Shown: positions 23,001 through 30,179 of the stretch, piece after piece | Numbering within the stretch: the stretch's first letter is position 1 | How the letters are laid out: each line of letters begins with the position of its first letter | Assembly (NCBI GenBank): GCA_039105265.1 | Contig: JAPFFF010000063.1 | Location: forward strand, 62,001 to 126,000 | DNA length: 64,000 nt | Source of the DNA: Tritrichomonas musculus | Lineage: Eukaryota; Parabasalia; Tritrichomonadida; Tritrichomonadidae | Reading direction: 5' to 3' | Notes under the pieces: model-generated | Seen by the model: the letters and a program-made list of their open reading frames with translations, nothing else | The model's database searches: none | What the model was told of the DNA's origin: nothing | Made by a program: the position numbers and the translations under genes

Positions 23001-24176
23001 AGTCGCAGTGGATGGGGAAGGCTCGTTCTTCAAAGCGACTAGAGGAGCGGGAACAGAAGCAGGCAGAGAAGGAGGGATTTCACCGGAAATGGTAGGCAAA
23101 CACTGCAATTGAGGATTGCTAGTAGGCGAGATGAAGTTGTAAAAGACATTGGTAGGATTAAAGGACCAACTGGAACGGATGTTTTGCAAGACTGAGTTGA
23201 AAAAGGTTCGGTTGCACAAATAATTGCCATTAAAAAGGTTATTGAAATTAACATTTTGTGTAGAATTATTCACAAAGGTAAGTTGGAAAATATGAGCAAC
23301 ATTTTGGACTAACTGAGAGTTATTTTGATCGAATGTATATGGAGGAACAGGAATACAGTCAGGAGGGAGAAATGAGGAAGGAACAACAGTCTTAGAAGCG
23401 GATTCTTCCTCCGAAGGAGGGATAAAGGGAGCAAGACTGTTAATAAGAGGTTGACCATTTGTGATCAAAAATTGACCTCTCCCAACAAGAACACCTTCCG
23501 CTGAAATATTGTTTTGTTTATAGAATAAAGGCAAGTGTGGCGCTAAAGAGGGGTCACAGGTGACAATAATCCACAAAGGATTGGGATGATGATTATCAAT
23601 CATCGGATTGTAATGAATGCCCGCCTGTAAAATAATTTCAGAGCCATGTAAACGGGTAGAATTTGTAGGTGAAATCTCGGAAGGTTCCTCTACTGAAGTT
23701 GCTGAATTAACATTTGCATTAGGTGAATCAGCGAAGTCGTTAGGTGGTGGAGAGGGAATGTCGGGTGGAGGTTGCGAACGATTGGGTGAGGTGAAAGAAT
23801 CGATAGGTTGAGTTCTCCTACCCAAATTTAACATTGAGCATTTACAAGGGCGATTCCGATGAGAGAGGTCGTAGCGATCATATTCTACACCTATAGTAGG
23901 GTCGAAGTTGGTAGTAGAATTGACGAAATCGAACCCCCTCTGATTAAGATATTTTTGAATATCATGCCGCGGAGCATGGTTAAGCTTTGAGAATTGGCAA
24001 GATGAATTGTAATCGTTAGCAAATGAGGTTCCATTTGTTGGAATTTGAGGTGAATTGATATTCGAGATATTATTTCGATTATTGTAGAAATTGTCAATAA
24101 AATCGTCGTGAGCGGTATCAATCGATTCAGCTCTTTGCGCTGATTCGGAAAATATACAATTTGTCGGGTAAAACAT
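17088..24176 (-). CDS. Intact R2/NeSL-type retrotransposon protein, ZnF-RT-restriction-like endonuclease
   Basis: A 2362-residue protein starting at the first ATG after the tRNA tail. Segments: N-terminal region with Pro/Asn-rich stretches (1-390); 18-residue repeats alternating two versions, VDVSNQLISSTANVQNH and VDVTQNCLTTQATVQ-type (about 395-675); acidic Ser-rich linker; three C2H2 fingers with first Cys at 858 (YCPLC), 921 (KCPVADC) and 986 (LCMRC); basic segment (RLRARRRNG); reverse transcriptase with GVKQGCPLSP and AYADD (Tyr 1679); CCHC knuckle (Cys 2051, CKCCGQIE...H...C); and restriction-like endonuclease with KPD (Asp 2121) and VEITIPY (Glu 2134). The C-terminus is a Ser/Asp/Asn-rich tail ending CE-stop. 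Three N-terminal fingers plus a C-terminal RLE is the layout of A-clade R2-like elements; it likely binds the tRNA gene, nicks it and reverse-transcribes from the nick. The length is large for R2, mainly because of the N-terminal repeat domain. Confidence 0.93.
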   Translation of the reverse strand: MFYPTNCIFSESAQRAESIDTAHDDFIDNFYNNRNNISNINSPQIPTNGTSFANDYNSSCQFSKLNHAPRHDIQKYLNQRGFDFVNSTTNFDPTIGVEYDRYDLSHRNRPCKCSMLNLGRRTQPIDSFTSPNRSQPPPDIPSPPPNDFADSPNANVNSATSVEEPSEISPTNSTRLHGSEIILQAGIHYNPMIDNHHPNPLWIIVTCDPSLAPHLPLFYKQNNISAEGVLVGRGQFLITNGQPLINSLAPFIPPSEEESASKTVVPSSFLPPDCIPVPPYTFDQNNSQLVQNVAHIFQLTFVNNSTQNVNFNNLFNGNYLCNRTFFNSVLQNIRSSWSFNPTNVFYNFISPTSNPQLQCLPTISGEIPPSLPASVPAPLVALKNEPSPSTATIENHSVDVDFQWLSSKAKVQNHQVEVDHSNLITKAAVQNHTVDVNNQVISSTALVQNHLVDVIKNNLCTQATVQSHAVDVSNQLISSTANVQNHHVDVTQNCLTTQATVQSHAVDVSNQLISSTANVQNHHVDVTQNCLTTQATVQSHAVDVSNQLISSTANVQNHHIDVNSINLLSNATVQNHAVDIENQIISSTAIVQNHQVDVNQSNFISQATVQNHTVDVNNHIISSTANVQSHQVDVNQSKLISQATVQNHAVEVQNQFISSTAHIQNHIVEVVDDTVKTVVHVPKFTVEWKDKEIPLHTLPEDRPLTDKIEKLANAIYLLASSRSCSHTSCGTHSDLTSESDSTISGSDFHSSDFPAQSQNNSDTDLTSSNSSLTSRNSDDGDHNDSNSYSDHDVDLSLQWIIDGLKSIETKVQLVDFLKKVKDAHINFYQFSDVEFFNIPIILYMKKTLRWLGVGQFYCPLCEDVFQSCAALHAHWKFKHGDRFLPNEHAAVEFVYNCKLRWEIIDDDFPSDLPKFRIIHKCPVADCNYIVNNASALACHIKHNHQDLDVLRREIGLLWAAICCHAKHKNKLLTGNDLFHNVSGCLCMRCKHFIGQDKKKVQQHTKSSHPAANVEGSRRYFMNISLNARWLDVDLDDDVISQSNKDIADAVRDLSTHSHNVEIERDLPIEPEGDNPDHAAAMVNRRSREQRLRARRRNGILIVNEGMPEERLHALNGNSDADTTAQSNDDDIQSISPPTSEIQEDLSSFLDKSVSWINKCKEENDGIVYLPKIWGERIQKIRKKISNVFEGKISILIDKFTYLTSNKSLVLSDDDRLLLWNGVLAKIFLILRKEIRGALHIPAFNSKKKKKKKPRSFEVPIQLKAASKFTAGIELLHTLTEGDINDQPTLNLIADLKDKLIDFLSRAPDDFVVLVGGRDIDTVDAILNAGNFEDKLSFLKAKLFDLESKYKENSSDGYKKFIQKAYQEDSKKTLDWFILNSDTPECTVPVESFVEDYGKAWSEVADFEPRQKFTLDHILSDEDNSYFTELLMSDKSIKDAIKSRSNLSAVGCDGICNSIWKLGNDVSTRIVKTTLNVMLSTGSFPSILKSCKTIMLYKKGEVNNTRSWRPITITSTLYRIIMCHISRTLQTLNECRRFINCQQKGFMKIPSGAAEHIVTADEMIHHAARHQKNLYILTIDFKDAFGSIPHELFKKNLLDLGFDKLFVKSILASYKNASTRIVSNGRISDEIEFAKGVKQGCPLSPTLFNVGIEPLLAKLNDLAQDEGYHWYDRSTSVQAYADDIVLFSDSEMGMNNLIDVVQSFCKYAGNMKINVNKCASFAFTMDNRTRASMQNHFSINGESVKNISIQGSLHYLGLPLAAKLSRRKHHIFQKILDLKRDVSKITSSALRTMQSVDAIKKFILPQLDYELMINAVSTTKLNELDEFIRGRISKKIGIAGVPTDWFYSSKHDGGLNLQCLSERHKALTIRLYMGMHESKDKNVKHFITASDNDEMQFRDADVIDDSPFLHVPVTEFGAIKGNNRCGTSNLLSRTVKALHDLNLQMNHDDTGFSIKPLNTDDEQTEIKINYMKVMKLIMKVIQKRHLSSLLKNRLKGHTFETLKNSPISNFYISQRVNAADSIVNFSFKARLGSLFTGSMKRRQTHRQDDGNCKCCGQIETIHHLLNGCSYRKHEFTKRHDAIALIINKYITDHKRAIVHSNQVVRSRDGGRLEGENADLKPDLFWWKNDKLHIVEITIPYGMLTDDDEHGTISTLNLRRQQKLNKYKSLIEDCKVQFNCDVDFFVIVVSSLGAIPSETLDELKRITGTEADWKKIAKQMVITSLRESMFIAYHWYPPAHNNIVVSNNQTHNSTDISVNSDNSVNSDDQLSSSDIQSQSDYQNCSMNSIDDNTWDQLINDDSNHSTPIIDSSFSKTSTDDSSDSDNDVLVNSGSVPYWRKANSEGMILNDVSDFSDSSSTSNCE
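22170..22995 (-). repeat. 54-bp coding repeats of element 3
   Basis: About fifteen 54 bp units, organised as 108 bp pairs of two alternating types: (Q/N)NHAVDVSNQLISSTAN and NHHVDVTQNCLTTQAT. Two consecutive pairs near 22500-22800 are nearly identical. The HxVDV core is shared with elements 1 and 2, so the domain is old in the family, whereas the unit sequence is homogenised within each element. Confidence 0.9.
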
Positions 24177-24190
24177 CGAATAAAATTCCT

Positions 24191-24214
24191 AAAAAAAAAT
24201 CTCCTCCCGTGTGG
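24191..24214 (-). repeat. Copy of tRNA-Asn 3' tail between unit A and element 3
   Basis: The same 15-base tRNA segment plus nine T. It forms the 3' junction of unit A and the 5' junction of element 3. Confidence 0.93.
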
Positions 24215-25262
24215 ATTAAATGTTTATTAAATGCTTTAAGAGTTTTGCGATATAGCAATTAATAAAAAAGCTAGGCATAAGCTTTAAGAAAAAAAGGAAA
24301 ATAAAAGGAAAAAGGTAAAACTTGAAGTTAAAAGGTCCAAAAAGACTTCAAGTAATGAGTCAGACTTGGAATAAACGGTCGCCAAAAATGATCATTGAGC
24401 AACACAGATCATTCTGAGGACGGGTTGTGTTACAAACCAGCGATGGTTTCCGAGTCTGATGTAAAACAACTCGTCTAAAGAACAAAGAACTTGAAACAAT
24501 GTAACAATGTAACTGAGGATATCAGATTGAGATCTGAAAATGAGGAACAATGAGTAACGGATAAAACAATTGAACAAGAACTTAAAAGTGAGAACGAACG
24601 GGCTCATTGAGCGCCCTTCAGTAGAGTCACGCGACATGTGTCAGGCAGCATCTTGCGGAGATCCTTTACCGTAGACGCTTGTTGACTGCTGTCTTTTGAT
24701 TCTTTCATCAAGGCAGTGTGATCATTGAAATCACAAGCAGACTCACTGATAGATGACTCCATATATAAAATAGAATAAACTAAAAGAGTAAAAATAAGTA
24801 ACAATTTACTTCGATCTGTCCGTGAGAATCGTCTTCATACTGTATAACGCCTTGTAGATTTGAGAATATTGAGAGAAATTGTAAAATGAGAATGGAGTCA
24901 TGAAAAGTAGGAAACCGAGGGAACAGAAAGGCGCGATCGAAGGAAACTGGAATAAACAAAGTGAGAAGGAAGAGTATAATATCATTAGAGTAAGTTTTGA
25001 GAGGTATATTTGAGATTGCATATAACTGATTGAGTATGAGATATAACGTTAAGAGCTGATATTGATAATATGAGATAAGAAACAACAGTATAATATTGTG
25101 GTAAGTCCAGTGGTCGGACTTTGTGAGGTGACCCTACATATAATTGAAATCAGTTTGGAAAATTCGGACGAAACAACGATCTGAGGGCACCATACGAATC
25201 AGCTCAGTGCACTGATTAAGAATATCTAGTTATTGCCTGCGTAAACCTCGAAAATAAAAATG
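24215..25262 (-). mobile_element. Non-autonomous tRNA-Asn-targeted element, unit A
   Basis: A 1048 bp unit between two copies of the tRNA tail. It has no long ORF; the few frames of 60-100 codons do not look like proteins. Its 3' end shares with the autonomous elements the tail (CTCTTAAAGCATTTAATAAAC) and two hairpins (24245-24258 TTGC/GCAA; 24267-24285 AAAGCT/AGCTTT). Its 5' end (CATTTTTATTTTCGAGGTTT) loosely resembles the first bases of element 3 (TTTTATTCGATGTTT). A hairpin AAGTCC/GGACTT with loop GACCACT lies near 25105. It is probably mobilised in trans by an autonomous relative. Confidence 0.82.
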
Positions 25263-25287
25263 AAAAAAAAAATCTCCTCCCGTGTGG
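25263..25287 (-). repeat. Copy of tRNA-Asn 3' tail between units B and A
   Basis: Same tRNA segment with ten T. It separates two nearly identical non-autonomous units. Confidence 0.93.
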
Positions 25288-26337
25288 TTTAAATGTTTAT
25301 TAAATGCTTTAAGAGTTTTGCGATTAAGCAATTAATAAAAAAAGCTAGGCATAAGCTTTAAGAAAAAAAAGGAAAATAAAAGGAAAAAGGTAAAACTTGA
25401 AGTTAAAAGGTCCAAAAAGACTTCAAGTAATGAGTCAGACTTGGAATAAACGGTCGCCAAAAAATGATCATTGAGCAACACAGATCATTCTGAGGACGGG
25501 TTGTGTTACAACCAGCGATGGTTTCCGAGTCTGATGTAAAACAACGCGTCTAAAGAACAAAGAACTTGAAACAATGTAACAATGTAACTGAGGATATCAG
25601 ATTGAGATCTGAAAATGAGGAACAATGAGTAACGGATAAAACAATTGAACAAGAACTTAAATGAGAGAACGAACGGGCTCATTGAGCGCCCTTCAGTAGA
25701 GTCACGCGACATGTGTCAGGCAGCATCTTGCGGAGATCCTTTACCGTAGACGCTTGTTGACTGCTGTCTTTTGATTCTTTCATCAAGGCAGTGTGATCAT
25801 TGAAATCACAAGCAGACTCACTGAAAGATGACTCCATATATAAAAATGAATAAACTAAAAGAGTAAAAATAAGTAGCAATTTACTTCGATCTGTCCGTGA
25901 GAATCGTCTTCATACTGTATAACGCCTTGTATATTTGAGAATATTGAGAGAAATTGTAAAATGAGAATGGAGTCACGAAAAGTAGGAAACCGAGGGAACA
26001 GAAAGGCGCGATCGAAAGAAACTGGAATAAACAAAGTGAGAAGGAAGAGTATAATAACATTAGAGTAAGTTTTGAGAGGTATATTTGAAATTGCATATAA
26101 CTGATTGAGTATGAGATATAACGTTAAGAGCTGATATTGATAATATGAGATAAGAAACAACAGTATAATATTGTGGTAAGTCCAGTGGTCGGACTTTGTG
26201 AGGTGACCCTACATATAATTGAAATCAGTTTGGAAAATTCGGACGAAACATCGATCTGAGGGCACCATACGAATCAGCTCAGTGCACTGATTACGAATAT
26301 CTAGTTATTGCCTGCGTAAACCTCGAAAATAAAAATG
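25288..26337 (-). mobile_element. Non-autonomous tRNA-Asn-targeted element, unit B
   Basis: 1050 bp, differing from unit A by a scatter of single-base changes and one-base indels. It sits directly behind the terminator of the intact tRNA gene. If insertion requires an intact tRNA target, this is the youngest insertion. A tandem duplication of A cannot be excluded from the sequence alone. Hairpins equivalent to A are at 25318-25331 and 25341-25359; the loop of the first differs (GATTAA versus GATATA) while the stem is kept. Confidence 0.82.
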
Positions 26338-26346
26338 AAAAAAAAA
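26338..26346 (-). terminator. Pol III terminator of tRNA-Asn
   Basis: A run of nine T on the minus strand, two bases past the discriminator position. It is also the 5' edge of the duplicated target segment. Confidence 0.85.
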
Positions 26347-26347
26347 T

Positions 26348-26421
26348 CTCCTCCCGTGTGGATCGAACACACGACTTCCAGATTAACAGTCTGACACTCT
26401 AACCAACTGAGTTAGGGAGGA
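26348..26421 (-). tRNA. tRNA-Asn (anticodon GTT), intact
   Basis: All arms fold: acceptor TCCTCCC/GGGAGGA, D-arm ACTC/GAGT, anticodon stem TCAGA/TCTGG with loop CTGTTAA (anticodon at 26385-26387), T-arm GTGTG-TTCGATC-CACAC, discriminator G, 74 nt, no intron and no encoded CCA. It is followed on the minus strand by a nine-T terminator (26338-26346). The retroelement array begins directly after the terminator, so every visible insertion has preserved a complete gene with its internal A and B boxes and terminator. Confidence 0.97.
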
Positions 26422-26496
26422 AATCTAATATTGAATTTTTTTATAAAACTTCATAATAAAAAGAAAAGAAAAGAAACATAAGAAAAATGATTACTT

Positions 26497-27386
26497 ATAG
26501 GGGATTCAACCGTTTGTAAAGTGTCAAAAAATTGAATAAAAATTAAAAATTAATTATTTTGTTTATTTTATTATTAAAATAATATCTCCATTATTTATTA
26601 ATTCTAAAATATATCTTATAATAAAAAAATATCTATAGGGTCATGAAAGGGAATAAAAGAAAGTTGGCATGAAATGTTATATGAAAAATGCATAATTTAT
26701 GAACCAAAAAAAGAAAATTCATGTTAAATACAATAGAATAATTATTCAATTCATAAACAAAAACATATAATTCAATGATAAAATACTTGAAATTAATGAA
26801 TTTAGAAAAAGATTCAAATCATATCAAACATCAATTATAAAAATCTATAAAGAAATATCGCACATTTTTTCATGATTCATAACTGATATTTTATGGTGAT
26901 AATAATATCATTTTTAATGTAAAAATATTTTAATTCTAATCTTTATTATTTAAACTAAAAAAAATAATCCAAAAAGTTGGCTTTACAATATTAATGTATT
27001 AATAAAAGCATTGGCATTTATATTTTTTAGAAGTGAAATATGATATCTGAAGATAAAAAAATAACTGTCAATTCGTAGAAATAAATAAAAAAAAAATACT
27101 AGAACAAAATGATATGAATGCATCTGCCTTTTTTAATCTGGTTTAAAATAACTGGAATTTGGATAAACTATTATTTAAATTTTTTTTGAGTTTGAAATGT
27201 GAAATAAAAAATATAAGAAAAGCATTCAATTAAAAAATCCATTCCCTTTCATGACATGATAGACAATTTTTTTCCAAAAATTAATGCTCGATTATTTAGC
27301 AAATTATCTACAAAATGATAATATTTTTATTAAAAAATATTGAAGTTTTAAAAATGTGTCACTTTTTTTACGGTTGAATCCCCTAT
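26497..27386. mobile_element. 890 bp MITE, 8 bp TSD, end related to the Myb transposon
   Basis: Terminal inverted repeats begin ATAGGGGATTCAACCG at both ends and are flanked by the direct repeat GATTACTT (26489-26496 and 27387-27394). It has no ORF of note. The first bases and the TGTCA..AAATTGAATAAAAA stretch behind the left TIR match those of the 3.56 kb Myb/P-like transposon at 34623, so that transposase family is the likely mobiliser. A second, inner inverted repeat TCATGAAAGGGAAT lies at 26641-26654 and 27241-27254. Confidence 0.88.
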
Positions 27387-27461
27387 GATTACTTATGTTT
27401 GTTCATTAATGTAATATTTTTGATTTCAATTAAAATATTTTAATAAAAGAAAAATTTTTAT

Positions 27462-27989
27462 TTATTCTCCAATTTCACCAACGTTGGAAAAATCCAAATC
27501 TTTGGTTACAAGATCAATGTAATCATAGAATTCTTCTTCATCAATTATATTCATGTCAAAGTATTCATCTTTGTAATCCATGAATCCTTTAACAATTTGT
27601 ATGAAAGAAGGTCGTTTATCCGGATCTCCGCTCCAGCAATTATAAATGAGTTCTAGATATATATCTTTAATTTCCCTATCAAGAATCGTAGGTCTGACTC
27701 CCTTTTGAACATTTTTGAAAAGATTGTAAGGTGTCAGGTTTTTTTCATCTGAATATGGATGTTTGAGTGTCAACAACTGATATAATACAATTGCGTATGA
27801 ATAAACATCAACTTTATTGGAGTAATGCGGATTTTCGATTAATTCTGGTGCCATAAAAACTGGGGTTCCTACTCCAATCGTCTGTTCTATATCATTTTCT
27901 GTTCCTTCTTTGAATTTCTTTGAAACTGCAAAATCGCCAATTTTTGGATAATAATTCTCATCAAGAAATATGTTGCTTGGTTTAGTCTT
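27462..27989 (-). pseudogene. 5'-truncated TKL-like protein kinase fragment
   Basis: The frame starts in the catalytic loop (KPSNIFLDE) and continues through KIGDFAVSK, VGTPVFMAPEL, VDVYSYAIVLYQL and CWSGDPDKRPSF to a natural-looking C-terminus. The ATP-binding lobe and the HRD are absent: a stop lies three codons before KPSN, and upstream DNA is AT-rich and non-coding. The DFG triplet reads DFA. CW..DP..RPSF is typical of trichomonad TKL kinases. It may be a relic, or a last exon whose upstream part I cannot find; truncation is more likely. Confidence 0.75.
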
Positions 27990-29186
27990 TTATCATTAAG
28001 TCATATTTATATATATTATTAAATATCAAAATTATGAAAATACGATTCACAATTAAAAAACTGATATTTGTTTACTTTATTGGATTTAATTGCTAATTAA
28101 AGTTGTTTTAAAATAAAAATCACCGATTACATTCTTTATTTATAATGCTTTTTTAAAATATAATCTTTTTACGATTTTTTTTCAATATTTGACGATTATT
28201 ATAATATTATCATCATCTAATTAGATATATTACGATTATTAAGATATATTAATATGATTATTATGATTTATTCATTTTATTCTAGATTGATAATTTAAAA
28301 AAAAATACGAAAAAGCTGATATAACAAAATATAAAATATATCTTAAGATATTTTAATCATATATAAATTTTAATAATATAAAAAATATTAATATTATTGG
28401 AGATATTATCATATTTATCAATATCATATAAAACAAACTTTTGAATTGATTATTAATTTTAAAAAATAATTATTTGAAATTTTTATAATTGAATTAATGC
28501 ATTAATTTTTAAAACATATAGTATACAATTCTATAAATAATAAACAAATTATTATTTTAGAAAATATAAAATATAAAAACAAAAAATATTAATTTATATT
28601 TAAAATAATTAGTAACAACTAATTTATTAATGATACAATTATTTTATTTTTTAATAATACATTGAAAATAAAATCTCATAATTAATTGTATGAGCTTACA
28701 TAAAATATTTTTAATTCTCAAAAAAAAGTATAGAATTTTTTAAAAAATCTATTCAAAAAAAAGACTTTTCTGAGCATAAAGTATACGTTAAGTTCTCAAT
28801 TTTAGCAAATTTTGTATTCTAGATTTACAAAATCTACCTAGTCGATTCCCAATTTTATTAGGGGGATCTTAATGTTTTAATCGAATTAATAAATTGACCT
28901 AACGGATCCTATCATTAAACCGTCAATCTTTCTAAATTGAAAAACCTAAAATATCATAAAAATCTAATGCATTATCATTAATCAGGTTATTTATTTATAT
29001 TAAACTATTGAGCAAGTATCCGTGGAAACATTTTTGGTTTTTGTATTTATTGTAGTTATTGAAATATAATAGTTTCAAATTGAATAAAGACGTTAAAAAG
29101 TTTCATGTACTGCCCCTCTGTTTTTTATTACTGATTGTCTAAAAAAAGTTACCTAAAATTTTTATATTTTTCGAAAATAACGTTTT

Positions 29187-29190
<4 letters not shown>
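27990..29190. other. AT-rich stretch, no gene seen
   Basis: Very AT-rich with frequent stops on both strands. No convincing protein, RNA gene or bounded repeat was recognised. Confidence 0.4.

Positions 29191-29198
<8 letters not shown>

Positions 29199-29233
<35 letters not shown>
29199..29233. repeat. Poly-T tract of about 35 nt
   Basis: A homopolymer run; similar tracts occur near 40109-40151, 51226-51258 and 51811-51834. They may be sites of assembly or length error. Confidence 0.9.
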
Positions 29234-29238
<5 letters not shown>

Positions 29239-29291
29239 AATAAACTTTTCTTCTTTCTTCAAGAATTTAAATATTTTATATAATTGTAAGG

Positions 29292-29517
29292 GGTACTGAA
29301 TAAGCAAAAGAGACTTTTTGTAAGGACATTCAAATAATTGAAAGAAAATATTTTTTTCTCTCAATTATTTTTATTTTTGAGAGAATTAAAAAATAAAATT
29401 ATTTTTAATCTTTTTATTTTTTTATATTTTCTCAGATAAAAAAATTGAAAGGTAAATTTATTCTCATTCAATTATTTGAATTTCCTTACAAAAAGTCTCT
29501 TTTGCTTATTCAGTACC
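29292..29517. mobile_element. 226 bp foldback element
   Basis: Two arms of about 51 bp, almost perfect inverted copies, starting GGTACTGAATAAGCAAAAGA and separated by about 125 bp of T/A-rich sequence. No clear target duplication is seen. A hairpin MITE is the best guess. Confidence 0.75.
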
Positions 29518-29641
29518 TTGGAAATTATTACAATACAAAATTGAATAAGCTCATGCAAAATATTCATTATAATAAATCAATTTTTTTGATGTCGACATCG
29601 TAAACTTTTTCATAAAATCGCACTCAAATATTTCATAAAGA

Positions 29642-30097
29642 TAGGCTTGTTATTCTGATATCAATTATCAGGGTTGGCACTTTTTTTAACTCAGATAATC
29701 GATAATAAAATGCTATCGATTGGATCTTTTAATTGATGAATTCGATTATCAAGTATGAAATGTGATACAAAAAAATTATGCTTTTGATATCGAATCTTGA
29801 TTAATCGAAACTAATAACTGAAAAAACCATTAAAAATAGAATTTTAATGGAATAAAATAAATATATTCTAACTTATTATGTAAAAGAATAAGCTTTTATT
29901 AATATTTATAACGGATATGTGAATTAATCAGTTAAAAAAGTTTACAAAATTTTGATACGTTAAAATAATTTCAATATTGATAATCGATCTTTTATTTTTA
30001 TTCATTATTGATATCAGAGAATAAATTTTTGATTTGATATTGATATCAGAAAAAGGGATCAATTATCGATATCGAAAATCGAGACTTAACAAGCCTA
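29642..30097. mobile_element. 456 bp MITE with 8 bp TSD
   Basis: Short terminal inverted repeats TAGGCTTGTTA, with subterminal GATATC-rich sequence on both sides. The flanking direct repeat is CATAAAGA (29634-29641 and 30098-30105). An 8 bp duplication fits hAT or P superfamilies. No ORF is seen. Confidence 0.82.
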
Positions 30098-30179
30098 CAT
30101 AAAGATGTTCAAAATTGAATGAAAAAGGCTCTCAAATATAACTCAAATATCTTTTTAAAAAGTTTTGTTGAAAATGTGT

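Larger units (their letters stand above)
17016..24190 (-). mobile_element. tRNA-Asn-targeted non-LTR retrotransposon, element 3, intact
   Basis: A 7.175 kb unit with tRNA-tail copies on both sides (16992-17015, 24191-24214), a 14 nt 5' UTR, one uninterrupted ORF and a structured 3' UTR of about 70 nt. It has all the parts expected of a mobile copy and is the best candidate for the source of activity in the array. It is clearly diverged from elements 1 and 2 along its whole length, so it represents a second subfamily using the same target. Confidence 0.92.

Noticed and set aside
25080-25200. Hammerhead or HDV-like ribozyme at the 5' end of units A/B
   Set aside because: Only a simple AAGTCC/GGACTT hairpin is visible; CUGAUGA...GAAA or a double-pseudoknot HDV pattern could not be matched.
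24392-26160. Small proteins in units A and B (frames of 66-101 codons)
   Set aside because: Single-base indels between A and B alter these frames, composition is noise-like, and no domain is visible; the units look non-coding.
29149-29364. 71-codon minus-strand frame rich in lysine
   Set aside because: It is a translation of the homopolymer T run at 29199-29233.
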